A DNA stretch of 64,000 bases, from NCBI GenBank assembly GCA_036872755.1, contig JAVHNS010000007.1, positions 2,170,001 to 2,234,000 on the forward strand, given 5' to 3'. Of the stretch, positions 1 through 10,019 are shown in pieces. The DNA comes from Orbilia blumenaviensis. Its lineage: Eukaryota > Ascomycota > Orbiliomycetes > Orbiliales > Orbiliaceae. Numbering within the stretch: position 1 is the first letter of the stretch; every line of letters starts with the position of its first letter. The notes under the pieces were generated by a model. It was not told where the DNA came from. It saw nothing but the letters and a program-made list of their open reading frames with translations, and searched no databases. The translations under genes and the position numbers were made by a program.

Positions 1-201
1 GAGAGATTACTATACTAGTAACGTACACGATTTTCAAGGTGGAGTATTTTGATTGCAAATTTGCATGATATCTACAGCCCTGTCTTTACGTGACTAGGAG
101 ATAATTATATAGTTAGATTAACTGACGGAAGCATAACGATGTATATTATGATGTATGTCCGCTCTTCCGCTATTTGTCTTTTCAAGTGAATGTCAATACA
201 T

Positions 202-675
202 CTAGGTACTATATTCTGAATATGCAGGTGGTTCCCCGGCCGCGGACGCATAGGGCGGTGGCCTATCCCCTGAAGTTTCCTTTGTGGTGCCGACAATAAC
301 ATCTCCAGTTTCTGTAGCTGCTACAGAAGTTATATCGACCGTTCCCAGCTCGTCGCTACTTTCTTGATTCATATTTATATTCTTTGACCTGGCAGTTCTT
401 TTCGCTCCCTCGACCACTGCTGAGATTAGGCAAAGCCCGATCATAACAGCTACGATGATAAAAACATCCCGTACAACACTTCGGGAACCAGTCGCTTCTG
501 TATCGTCCGAGTCTCCAGGAATAGTTGTTTTAGGGCTTTGCTGACCACTAGGGTCTGGGTCATTGTGAGAATGGTGACGAGTATGAAATAAATCTGAGAG
601 ATTCCAGGTACTGGAAAGCGCATCTAAAAACGGGCTTGCAAGCCTTCGCCGGAGAGAGTATAGAACTGGTGACAT
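202..675 (-). CDS. Small single-pass membrane protein with two PPxY motifs
   Basis: Intronless gene of 157 codons from the chosen Met at 675. An upstream in-frame Met at 744 would add 23 residues, but the downstream start (MSPVLYSL) gives an N-terminus more like the neighbouring membrane-protein genes. A polar N-terminal half is followed by one hydrophobic segment of about 23 residues (VVRDVFIIVAVMIGLCLISA) and then basic residues (KRTARSK), so the tail is predicted to be cytosolic. The tail ends with PPPY and PPAY. PPxY is the known ligand of WW domains in Rsp5/Nedd4-type ubiquitin ligases; a role as a ligase adaptor or substrate is inference. It resembles in layout, not clearly in sequence, the minus-strand genes at 5880, 6813, 8122 and 9435. 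No named family recognised. Confidence 0.6.
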   Translation of the reverse strand: MSPVLYSLRRRLASPFLDALSSTWNLSDLFHTRHHSHNDPDPSGQQSPKTTIPGDSDDTEATGSRSVVRDVFIIVAVMIGLCLISAVVEGAKRTARSKNINMNQESSDELGTVDITSVAATETGDVIVGTTKETSGDRPPPYASAAGEPPAYSEYST

Positions 676-744
676 CTTTACTTCGTTTGTAAACTTAATT
701 CGGAGCGGGTTCAGATATTTGTAGCTGATATTTGTTTTATCCAA

Positions 745-1546
745 AGGAATACGGTCTAGCTTTAACGGTAATATTTGTGGCTGTTAGCTTAGAGATGCCC
801 ATAATTGTTTAGGGGTATTGGCTATACTCATACCGCACGTCAGCCCCTGATGTTGAGGAAAATCGAACACAAGAAGTATATTAAAGCAAGTGCGGATGCA
901 AATATCTTTGAATAAGAATCAGCTTGGCTACCCTACCATCGGTAATTACCTAATTATCTGTTTCTGAATATCTCATCTGTTTTTAGTTAAAGCGATGCGG
1001 GGAACAGCATGATCGGCTACTGATGAGTGAACAAATAGCGCACTTATAGCTATATAGTCTGTTGATTAGCCATATGCCATGCGAGCCTTATAACTTGGCA
1101 AACTGACAATGGGTATATTCTCACCCTGGATTCCAGCACGGAATGAAAACCAATATTTCGCGACTCGTGAGGATATATATTTCACTTCGTCAGTTTTGGA
1201 CTGAATCATATTGGATCTCGCTTTCAAGTGAGCTTTTCCACGAGCGAACCATGGGCATGTGGAACTAATTGTGCGTAAATATTTTTTCCCCCATTCTTTT
1301 GTCCTGCCATCGAGCCAAGCATCTCAAATCCTAGGTTCACGATAACAAACGCATGTATAGCTGCAGCCCGCGTTCAAAACTATACTCGAAATTCACTTCT
1401 TGAGCTCTAGAATTCAGGATCGTGATATTATTTACGCAAATAATCTTTGATCTTCGCAACTACAAGAGCCATTCTTTAAGCTTCAGTCAATCTGTAATAT
1501 AGGCTTTCAACACTCCTAATGGGACGGGGCTATTCTAGAAATTGGA
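745..1546. other. AT-rich intergenic stretch
   Basis: No supportable gene or RNA. It presumably holds the promoter of the minus-strand membrane-protein gene and degenerate sequence upstream of the broken PNP-NACHT gene. Confidence 0.5.
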
Positions 1547-3060
1547 TATGCGCGATAAGTATTGAATTAACAGCCGCACCCGCAATATTTGACGAACGAC
1601 GCGCAACCTTGCTTCAAGGCGACCCGAACACCTAATTTTGGCAGGGCATACGAGCATGATGAAGTAATAATCTGTCTTCCAGCGACTCGGTATGGGACAA
1701 GCCAAGCTAGCTCTACAGCAACCCACATGCTTAAAAGCTTCCCTAATATACGATCTCGATTTGGCCCGGTGATAGGGGTTGGGGCGGAGTACCAAACACT
1801 TTAAACAATGTCCGTTTTGGTGATGTCGCTATTGGTCAACCAACAGGTTCCAACGGCGGAGTGGTACAATATGACTTCGGTAAAGCGATGGAAGTTGGTC
1901 GATTCGTCCAAGCTGGGTGCTTAAACGTGCCTTCAAGCACAATGGACATGCGACGGATGTGATAGGTCCAAAATATGGCGACGCCCGGAAAGAGGAGGTC
2001 CTCGCTCTGCAATACACTAAGGGACAATAGCCTCAGGTAACCAAGTTATGAAGGGTAGGATAAACCGGGATGCTATTGGCTTGAGGACCAGAGCATCGCG
2101 CCTCGAGATGGAAACCGCCGGTCTAACGAAATGTTTTCCATATTTGATCATTAGAATGATTTGTGAATATTTTGGTGGGCACAAGAACAAAATCTGGCAA
2201 CCCTATGCGGCTATTATTGCAGCCATCTACATAAAATAGCTTTTATCTTGCATTACGCCAGGTATGATTGTTATATTGAGGGAGCGGTCATCTATTCACC
2301 AGTGGCCAAGAGCTGCCCGCTGTTTGGCACCGAGACTAGTATACACCTGAAAATGTATATTCGGCAGCTATATTTCCATTGATGTTCCAGAAGTATAGAC
2401 TGACCAGCTATCATAACAGTCATTATAGATATCGGCCCTGTTTATACCGTGAACCAATCTGCATTCCCATTCGAGAGACTTGAAAATTAATCTAGGGGAC
2501 CAAAAATTTCAAGAGAGGAAGAAAGAGAAAGAAGTTGCGCAGGAAGCATATGAAATATCCTCGAGGCCCTCTTTCGCCATATTCAATTCTTCGTATCAGA
2601 GTCCAAGATTACTTCGAGCAATGCGCCAATACTGCAATGAAGGAAATGGATAATTGGATCTATAACGAGCCTCTTTTAGAGGCATGGCAGAGTATTAAGA
2701 AGGCACTCCCAGTATTATGGCCGCAGGGGTGCCATGGGGTTGGTAAAAGCGATCTTGCGGGCTATGTTATATAATTATAGCTCATCTTATGAATGGCTCT
2801 TCAATTTTAGGCTCATAACAAACTCGACACATTTCTTTTGCCGCGAATACAATCCGGATACAACTTTTTTCGAAAATGTTCTCAAGACACTTGCTTGGCA
2901 ACTTTTATTGACAGACCCAAAGTATCTTAGCCATCTCTACTCAGTGTATGAATTCAACAAGCTTGCCACAATCCGCGTTTTACAGTTTTAAAATTTTAGA
3001 AAAATTTATTTGTTGATTGACTTGCACAGAAAAATTCACTTCCACCAAGGATATTCACCA
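1547..3060 (+). pseudogene. Broken PNP_UDP_1-NACHT (NLR/STAND-type) gene
   Basis: Fragments in changing plus-strand frames match the fungal phosphorylase-like (PNP_UDP_1) domain followed by NACHT. In order: SIELTAAPAIFDE (about 1552-1590, like the usual ALPIEMAAA start); VIICLPATRYGTSQASSTAT (about 1660-1725); RFGDVAIGQPTGSNGGVVQY (about 1813-1872); and LEMETAGLTKCFPYLIIRMI with HKNKIWQPYAA (about 2106-2220). A NACHT part follows, with a Walker A-like GCHGVGKS near 2728-2752 and FFCREYNPDT...LAWQLLL near 2836-2915. At least three frame changes and in-frame stops separate the blocks. The stretch between the second and third PNP blocks is shorter than in intact proteins. Such proteins act in fungal self/non-self recognition and heterokaryon incompatibility. 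The C-terminal repeat region is not seen. Recognition of the family is strong; the exact ends are not. Confidence 0.85.
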
Positions 3061-4305
3061 TTGTTGATATAGACTTTTGAGCTGGCACATGTAATCAGAG
3101 TGCTTCAACTGTCTGCGGCATCATTGTATGAAATTTAAAACAACATGTTATAGCGAGACTCTTAACTCTTACCAAGCTGGGTAGCAGTTTAAACGAGGGA
3201 AAGCTCCTATAAAAGCCTATTACTTTCTTCCTATAAAAGTAATTTTAACCTTTGCGGAGGTAGTACCAGGGTGCACCAGTGTTCGGGTTCGGGCGTATGT
3301 TGAGTTAGCTTGTCTATATCTATGTGCACATGTGCCCTTATGGCTGACTCATAACATGGCATTCTGTGGGCTGATTGTTCTCCCGCTTGGGATTCCTAGT
3401 AGGTATTTTCCACTCTAGACCGCGATCACTACATGGGGTTTAAGCTTAACCCCGCCTTAGTTACACTCGTTACTTCGGCACATACGGCACGCTTCCACGT
3501 AAGTCTGTGCATGAATCCCGCCAACACATTCCCTTGTCGCACTGGGAAACCAAAAATTCGGCACATATGCAAGGGATTAAAGCCCGAATTCGCGAAGAAG
3601 CGAACCGCGACGAAAAACGTTAAAACATATCGGCTTCACCAGCCAAAAAAATGACGGCATTAACGCTGCGCTAACTACAGTGCACAGATCACTGGCAGCA
3701 ACGAAGTGCCTTCGCCCTTTTATATCCTAAATTTCGACTCTTTTAAGTTCGGAAACTAATTTAGAGTTTGTGGTTTTCGTCGTGGTGCTGCCGCTCTTGC
3801 AAGTGGTGGCGACTGTTTTGTGGGCATGGTTGTACACGTTGTGACACTGTTCTTCGAGGCTCTGGTTGTGATGGTACATACTCCGACGAAGTGTTCTGCT
3901 TCGTCGAGGCTGGTTTACGAGACCAGTACATACATACCATGGTTGAAAATGCTTGGTCAATCACATACTACCTAGATAGCCACATTTAACACCAAACGCC
4001 CTACATATTATTATATTAGAACCACAGGGCGTGGATCTACAGTAAGCTTGTAAGGGCAGATCTTGCCGAAATCGTGGGATTTTGAGAAAAGCAAGGGGCT
4101 TCGATCGGATTTCTTTAAATCCTATACCAAGCCTGTATTACAACACTCTAAGCGTTCGGCTCACCCAAGCGGTGGGGCAGGCCTTGCCAGATTCATGATA
4201 TCTCCAAAAACAAAAAAGCAACAACTTCATTAGAATTTGTGTTGATATGGCCTGTGACACTGGCTACAATAGAGTACTATCATAATCCATCTCCTCAAGA
4301 TTATC
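3061..4305. other. Intergenic DNA, degenerate
   Basis: No convincing gene. It may contain further decayed NLR sequence just after 3000 (a Walker B-like hydrophobic run, IYLLID, near 3000) and one copy of a short dispersed repeat at 3888-3930. Confidence 0.4.
3888..3930 (+). repeat. Short dispersed repeat, copy 1, with hairpin
   Basis: Contains GAGGCTGGTTTACGAGA. A related 37-base stretch is at 40116-40152, with partial copies at 34595, 40595, 41158 (inverted) and 42381. Copy 1 overlaps a perfect 8-base inverted repeat, CGACGAAG and CTTCGTCG, separated by 7 bases (about 3884-3906). No coding capacity. It may be a remnant of a small non-autonomous element. Confidence 0.5.
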
Positions 4306-4313
4306 TATAAATA
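4306..4313 (+). promoter_or_regulatory. TATA box of the secreted cysteine-rich protein gene
   Basis: TATAAATA about 190 bases upstream of the ATG at 4500, followed by a C/T-rich leader, as is common for strongly expressed fungal secreted-protein genes. Confidence 0.45.
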
Positions 4314-4499
4314 TGCCCTCTATTCACTCTTCAACTAAACCTCTTAATCCCACATCGACTGATATCCTACTATCATCGACCGGCATAAACCAGACCGAGC
4401 ACATAGTCTGAACGGATTACACATTCTTTAAACTCCAACTCAGAACATACCCATATCTATCTATATCAAACCAAAATTTCTTTTTTGGAAGATCCTAAG

Positions 4500-5033
4500 A
4501 TGTTGTACTCCAAAGTCATTATCGCCGTAGCTTTTTGGGCTTCAACTTCCCTTGCTATTAAATCCAATCCCGGGCCTTTCCTAGGCTATTTCTGTGACGG
4601 CCAGGCTGAGAGAGAGGACGCAGTCAAAGCATGCAGAGCCGCAGGTTGCGATTTTATAGCAAGGGCTGGAGGAGCAAAATCGAATGGGGTCCTATGCAAT
4701 CAATGCGGCGGCGACGGTCCTCCAGCAGCTACACCCGGATGCCGCGGATTTGGCTTTAATCAAAAGGGTTCTATTAAAGCCAATAATGCGCCCTTTTTGA
4801 TCTACGACTGCAAGAACGAGGAGTACGCAGATGCTGCAACTAAACGATGCATCCAAGCGGGTTGCAGTTTTATCGAGAGGTCTAATAGCAAAAACCCGAA
4901 TGGGGTTATATGCAACCAATGCAACGGCAACCGGCCGGTGTTTACAAAGAATTGTCTCTCACATGGTTTCGATCAAGTCCGGAAAGGAAACCAAAGAAGA
5001 TCAATGCAGCCTGTCGAGGAGGAAGAAGAGTGA
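4500..5033 (+). CDS. Secreted cysteine-rich protein with two tandem six-cysteine domains
   Basis: Intronless, 177 residues from the ATG at 4500. An N-terminal signal peptide (MLYSKVIIAVAFWASTSLA) is followed by two similar units of about 65 residues. Both share the spacing C-x12-C-x4-C-x15-C-x2-C-x10/11-C and the words APFL/GPFL, AAGC/QAGC, NGVxCNQC and GF(N/D)Q. The tail is basic (KGNQRRS) and ends in five Glu. Twelve cysteines in a short secreted protein are typical of fungal effector or adhesin candidates; no named domain is recognised. The two units clearly arose by an internal duplication. It sits between a broken NLR gene and small membrane-protein genes, in an accessory region. Confidence 0.8.
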   Translation: MLYSKVIIAVAFWASTSLAIKSNPGPFLGYFCDGQAEREDAVKACRAAGCDFIARAGGAKSNGVLCNQCGGDGPPAATPGCRGFGFNQKGSIKANNAPFLIYDCKNEEYADAATKRCIQAGCSFIERSNSKNPNGVICNQCNGNRPVFTKNCLSHGFDQVRKGNQRRSMQPVEEEEE

Positions 5034-5879
5034 TGAGTATGGCAGTTAGTGAGGCGCTGGTCAAAGCGAAGAGATTGCCTACTGGTAGCACATTAGACAC
5101 GGTTGTCTGCCTCAGCAAATTAGCTGGAATTTCAATCTCCCTCATGAATAGAAGCCACAGTACTTCATTTTGACTTGGGGACAGAACAACAGCGCCTATC
5201 TACCCACAGGTCTTCTTCCTGCTCAGAACATCTCGCAAAAACACGAAAGGGAATAGCATAGACAAAAAAACCCAAATGAGGGGGGAAAAAAATGTTTTCA
5301 GCAATTTAAGGGATAGAACATGCTTACAGCGTTAGAACATTCACGACCAAGATCATGTATATATGTTTGTCAACTTTGTATATTTAAGTCATTTATAGGT
5401 AGCTCGTCAATGCAATGCATCAAATCATAGATATTCAATTATGTTATGCATAACCGAGGGCCGTCCATATTGCTGAATGGCATGTCTTTCTGAGTTTTCC
5501 TATCGTGATTTCAGACTGTTCGTTTCCTCCGGTTTGAGCAATAATATTTTCGTATAGCTGAGCGACATCTCTGCATCGTTTCGCTTTTGCAATGAAACAG
5601 AGTAACAAGATAATGTAGGTTGCGCGTTGGAATTTGAGTTAAAGAGAAGTTATGTCTTGGTCGAAGCATAACTATGTTAATTTAACTACTTTATGCAGCG
5701 GCCGCGCTTAGGTAAGCCAGTTAGGAGTCATCTGGACAGAACACCGCCGCACATACAATAAATTTATATCAATATATATGTCAAAACTCGAAGTAGGCAA
5801 ACTACCTCTAGTATATTCGCAAAGCAAATTCTAGCATAAATACAAATATGAAAAAACACCGAACCATTCTTTCGTAACT
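5034..5879. other. Intergenic: 3' ends of two converging genes
   Basis: AT-rich. No gene supported. It separates the secreted protein gene (plus) from a minus-strand membrane-protein gene. Confidence 0.5.
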
Positions 5880-6284
5880 TCAAACAGCGCTAGATGCCAT
5901 ACCGCCCATCTCAACTAATTCTTTTCCCTCGTTACTAACCGGCCTACCCAAAGCAGCCATAGTTTTCTTCCAAACACTCGGCGGCCAAAAGAACCCCTTC
6001 AGAAGCTGAACAACTCGTGCCGTACTTCCAGACTTCCTGGGCGCGGGTGGCGGCGGCGGCGGTACTAGCCCATATAAAGAATTCGCATTTATCGGGCCAG
6101 CCAGCAGTACAAGCCGACGACGACACCACGGCCATATCTTCATCTGCACCACATAGATTAAGGTTAATATCAGACTGCCTAAGATGAAGGAGCCGGCGAG
6201 GCCTATAATCACTACAGCAATGATAAACCAGGTGTTGCTCGAGTCAGATATCTCTTTTAGTATCTTTTCGGTTTCCGTGGGCAT
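5880..6284 (-). CDS. Small single-pass membrane protein, proline-rich tail
   Basis: Intronless, 134 residues. A short polar N-terminus of about 18 residues (MPTETEKILKEISDSS) is followed by a long hydrophobic span (about residues 19-46, IIAVVIIGLAGSFILGSLIL) and then WCRRR, so the tail is probably cytosolic. The tail has a run of six prolines (VPPPPPPAP) that could bind SH3 or profilin-like domains. Same strand, size class and organisation as the genes at 202, 6813, 8122 and 9435. No family recognised and no enzymatic motif. Confidence 0.55.
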   Translation of the reverse strand: MPTETEKILKEISDSSNTWFIIAVVIIGLAGSFILGSLILTLIYVVQMKIWPWCRRRLVLLAGPINANSLYGLVPPPPPPAPRKSGSTARVVQLLKGFFWPPSVWKKTMAALGRPVSNEGKELVEMGGMASSAV

Positions 6285-6812
6285 TTTTTCTTCTTCTTTT
6301 GGTTGTGTTTATTATATCGATTTGTGGGAGCTCAAAGTAGTTATAAGGACTTAGGATGGGTCCGGAGAGGCAAGAATACTGGTTGGTAATCCAGTAAGTA
6401 TAGATTCTTTGGTAGGCCAGTCGGAAGCTGTAGGCTCTTGCGGGATTGCGATTGGCTTTGTGATAGTGTCTTTGGCTAACTGGCCTGGTCAATATAATAT
6501 ATTGGCCCTCTTGGGAGCTTGGGGTATTGAAGTAGCATTTACATCAATATTTCTGGGTGAACTTCTACCCAGAGAGCCCAAGCGACTATTGGGGTGCTTT
6601 CAGAGCCTTTGCTGCATTGAACTCTGTTGATCCGAGAGAATTGCCGCCATAGGTATATTATTGTTACACTCAGGTCTGTCACCGCGATTTAAGAATTATA
6701 GCGTCTATTTATATATCCCCATTATTAGTATCATAGTTCATAAAACTAAAGCTTCACATAATCCAATACTACTTGCTCGGATGTCTTAATAAAATATCAA
6801 TCAGATAACCAC
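6285..6812. other. Intergenic between two minus-strand membrane-protein genes
   Basis: No gene supported; presumably the promoter of the gene ending at 5880 and the 3' region of the gene at 6813. Confidence 0.45.
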
Positions 6813-7346
6813 TTACTTTAAAAATACATGTTTAAATTGCGGGAAAATGGTAACAGGCTTTTCGTTGTTATTCCAAGGGGAAAAGACCGGCGGAGGATGT
6901 TTCACAACGGATACTTCATCTTCCTTTTCTTCCAAACCAGTCATCGAAGAAGAATATTCTTCTTTTTCAACGATACTAGTATTATCTGCAGCAAGAGCAG
7001 CAATTTTCTCCCTCCTCTCCCTCCTCCTCTCCCGCAACCAAGGAACACCTTTACAAAGATACAAAGCCAACAACGCCAAAGCAGCCATTGCACCAAAAAA
7101 AGACCCTATAATTATCATACCGGACCTTTTCGACTGAGGATTGTAGTCTGGGTCGTCGCCACCAGAGAAGCCGGTCGATGATAGGCTTCCAGTAAGTAAG
7201 CCGACATTGGAGCTGCTGCCCCATGTGCGGGATGGAGAATAGGAGGAGAACGATCCTGAACTAAAACCTCGCCCGGAGGAGAAGGATGAAAAGATTCCGC
7301 GGGAAGATAGGATTGACAAGATATCGAGCTGTGGGATTGGGGGCAT
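6813..7346 (-). CDS. Small single-pass membrane protein, Ser/Gly-rich ectodomain
   Basis: Intronless, 177 residues. The N-terminal 70 residues are rich in Ser, Gly and Phe (FSSGRGFSSGSFSSYSPS) and may be glycosylated. One hydrophobic span lies at about residues 75-97 (MIIIGSFFGAMAALALLALY), followed by a strongly basic stop-transfer region (RERRRERREK). The tail contains KHPPPVFSPW, a proline motif but not a canonical PPxY. Layout matches the neighbouring minus-strand membrane genes. No family recognised; a surface-sensor or wall-associated role would be inference only. Confidence 0.6.
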   Translation of the reverse strand: MPPIPQLDILSILSSRGIFSSFSSGRGFSSGSFSSYSPSRTWGSSSNVGLLTGSLSSTGFSGGDDPDYNPQSKRSGMIIIGSFFGAMAALALLALYLCKGVPWLRERRRERREKIAALAADNTSIVEKEEYSSSMTGLEEKEDEVSVVKHPPPVFSPWNNNEKPVTIFPQFKHVFLK

Positions 7347-8121
7347 CGTGTTTTGTAGCTCGTCTGTTTAACTATATTTCGATTTCGTTATTTCCAAATA
7401 TTAATATATTATTCTATAGATCCGTTTCAGGGACCTGGGAGCATGCTAGTAGGTCAGCGTTTATATACAATACCCTCTGTTAACGGATCGGACTTTGTAT
7501 GACAAAAACGTTGAGTGGTTAGAAAGTGGTATGGCTACGCAAACGTCATAAACCGAGCAAAATCTACAATACCATCACCGAAAAAGAAAGTTCAATTGAG
7601 AAAGATATATGGTCAGATAACCCTGACTAGCCCATGTGAGTACTTACAACTACTATTAAAATTGGGCTTTATAGTTAAAAGAGGAAATTTAGGCTTAAAG
7701 TTAAAATTTAAGGTGATCATGCATCCTTGAGACACTACACCGAGGAGGCAACGGTCAGATCTATATCGATTAAGCATGAAGCTTAAAACTCTAGAGGAGG
7801 GGCTCAAGAGAAGCTAGACCTAATCGAGCCCAGCTGTCTTACAAAGTTTATTCTCTATTACATATGATATTAGTATTATATTAATTGATGACTCTGAGCT
7901 CAGATATTGTGGGGGGTGTCCTATCACCCTACCATATCTGGTGTTTTTGAAATGGTACAATGATGTATGATCGTATGACCATCGATGGTAATAAAGCACT
8001 TGAGTTTTGATCTAGATGCATATAACACAGCCAAATAAACCACAGATTAAACAATCCATACTATCAAGCCATGCATGGAAAGTCGGCTTGAATGATCAAG
8101 TAGATCTATGAGATAGTAGAT
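7347..8121. other. AT-rich intergenic
   Basis: No gene supported. Short open frames here lack codon or domain support. Confidence 0.45.
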
Positions 8122-8742
8122 TTACGCAACATACTCCGGCGAAGTCTCACACTCCACTCTCGCCTCAGAAGCATATTCTGGCGGCGAATCCCCCGCCTCC
8201 TCCCCACCAATACATTCCCGATCCCCCTCCGGGCGTACCATACCCTCCATAGCGCTTTCAGAAGGTCCAGAGCCTCTAGAGCTACTGCTCTGGCGACTAG
8301 CCGTCTCAGGCTCACGGCTCTCACTAGGAACACTAAAATCCGGCTCCATCGACGCATCGCCACACTCAACCTCCCCTTCTTCCTTTTTCAACCCCTTTTT
8401 AGACCGATTTCGGCTCCCGTACCTACACAAACAGTAACAGAGGGCTATGAGCAACAGCCCACCAACAGTCCCGAACACAGCCCCCAAAATAACCTTTTCC
8501 GAATTGTCGACTATTTTTATGTCCGGATATATATTGGCTGGGAGATAGCCGTGTAGCGACTCTTCTTCTGATGCTAGTATATCTCGTAGTCCCTCTATAT
8601 ATGCTAACTCTGATGCTATGTCTGCAGGATTTTTGCTGTGAGGAGTGATGACCGATCCGGATGTAAAGGATGCGCTGGAGATGATGGATAAAGTGCACAT
8701 AAGTGCGCTAAAGAAGTCGGGGCTTTGCAGTCCTCGAGGCAT
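8122..8742 (-). CDS. Type I single-pass membrane protein with PPEY tail motif
   Basis: Intronless, 206 residues. A hydrophobic N-terminus (about residues 10-27) could be a signal peptide. A luminal or extracellular stretch of about 55 residues follows, then one TM span at about 84-106 (VILGAVFGTVGGLLLIALCY) and a basic KKGLKK-type segment. The tail is Ser/Glu-rich with SPPEYAS near the end and SPEYVA at the C-terminus. PPxY motifs recruit WW-domain ligases. The spacing of two tyrosine motifs resembles the tail of the gene at 202, which ends in PPPYAS and PPAYSEYST. This supports common descent or a common partner for at least these two proteins. Confidence 0.65.
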   Translation of the reverse strand: MPRGLQSPDFFSALMCTLSIISSASFTSGSVITPHSKNPADIASELAYIEGLRDILASEEESLHGYLPANIYPDIKIVDNSEKVILGAVFGTVGGLLLIALCYCLCRYGSRNRSKKGLKKEEGEVECGDASMEPDFSVPSESREPETASRQSSSSRGSGPSESAMEGMVRPEGDRECIGGEEAGDSPPEYASEARVECETSPEYVA

Positions 8743-9434
8743 TTTTTATCTTGTAATGTTCGTTATTTTTTTGTGGAATAACCCTTCTGGATTTTATAAA
8801 AAAAATTTTTATATGATATTGTGTAAACGTATTTCGGTGGTTTCGAGGGGCCGTTATGAGTTGTAGTGTAGTGTAATATCGTTCATTCGCTGTAAGTTGC
8901 GTAAACGATGTCCGAGATTCGAAAAAACAATTATTTTATTGTGGTGCTCGGTTCAGGGCTACATTGAAGGAGGAGAGGCCGGCCCCTCGGCGAGGCATTT
9001 AGCTAAGTTTAGAGACATTTCGGCTCGATCACGTAGGGCAAAGCTATTAATATGTTTATGGATGTACTAGAAAGCCTCCTTTTATAGTATCCACGCTGCA
9101 TTGACTTGGACTGCAATATGCGGAGACATAAAAGGAAGAGAAAGGTATTGCCTATGTATATCCAGTACAAGCAGAGAGCTCTTCCCTACAAGACGCACTA
9201 TGGATCCAAAAATGATGACCCAAATCATTTGGTGAGCGCTGCTGTGATAACAGCACCTAGCTATATACAATACAGTACAACAGGCCCACCCCTCCAAAAA
9301 GTCCAGGGCAAAGAAGTACATTTCAACCAAAAGGGTCAAATAAAAGCAGGGGGTATAGATCATTGACTGTCGCTAGCGCTGTCAAGTTTTTCTCTTGTAG
9401 AACCGCGGTCGTCATTTTATGTACTGAATGTTGA
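8743..9434. other. Intergenic
   Basis: Promoter region of the gene at 8122 and downstream DNA of the gene at 9435. A short plus-strand open frame at 9106-9366 has no supporting features. Confidence 0.4.
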
Positions 9435-10019
9435 TTATAGCGTGGGTATCCTCGGCGGGGGAGAATACTCCCTCTTATAAACGGGCTCGTTCACCTCCTG
9501 CTCCTCTGAGTATGCCCCACCAGCTCTGCTCTGTGACCGTAATACCTCCGCGAGATCACCTTGTCCCCCTCTTTGGACGAATAAATCCCTCTCCTGTTTC
9601 CAGCGTTTCATTTCCTCTGAAATCTGGTATTTTGATTGCTCCAGCGTAGCCGTGCTTTCTTCCCCGTTTCCGTTTTCGTTTTCGTTGTTGTTGTTAATAT
9701 CTCCATTTTCTGCAGCAGTATCGAAAATAGTAGCAGTAGAAGAACCAACGGCACCAGAGGAGTCAGGATCTGGTGAAGGCGTACCAGGCGTGGCAGTGGT
9801 AGAGACGACAGCGACCGTGCCTTGTCCGTGTCCGTTTGTTATCTTTCCTTCTTCCATCGCTCTCATCCGGCGACGGAAACGTATGCGTTCGACCTGGCTG
9901 GCGTAGAGTTTGCAGAATAGCCAGACGAGGAGGATGGCGAGAGGGAAGCCGGCGAGGGTGATGAGAATGTAGAGGATTGAGGTCACCAGAGCCTCGTTTT
10001 GCTCGGATATCAATCCCAT
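9435..10019 (-). CDS. Small single-pass membrane protein with long cytosolic tail
   Basis: Intronless, 194 residues. A short N-terminus precedes a TM span at about residues 11-40 (LYILITLAGFPLAILLVWLF), followed by an arginine-rich segment (RIRFRRRMR) that predicts a cytosolic tail. The tail has a low-complexity Asn/Glu part (NNNNENENGNG), a predicted helical region (EEMKRWKQERD) and a C-terminal NEPVYKREYSPPP, a proline-tyrosine motif similar to but not identical with PPxY. It is the right-hand member of the set of five minus-strand membrane genes. Confidence 0.6.
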   Translation of the reverse strand: MGLISEQNEALVTSILYILITLAGFPLAILLVWLFCKLYASQVERIRFRRRMRAMEEGKITNGHGQGTVAVVSTTATPGTPSPDPDSSGAVGSSTATIFDTAAENGDINNNNENENGNGEESTATLEQSKYQISEEMKRWKQERDLFVQRGGQGDLAEVLRSQSRAGGAYSEEQEVNEPVYKREYSPPPRIPTL

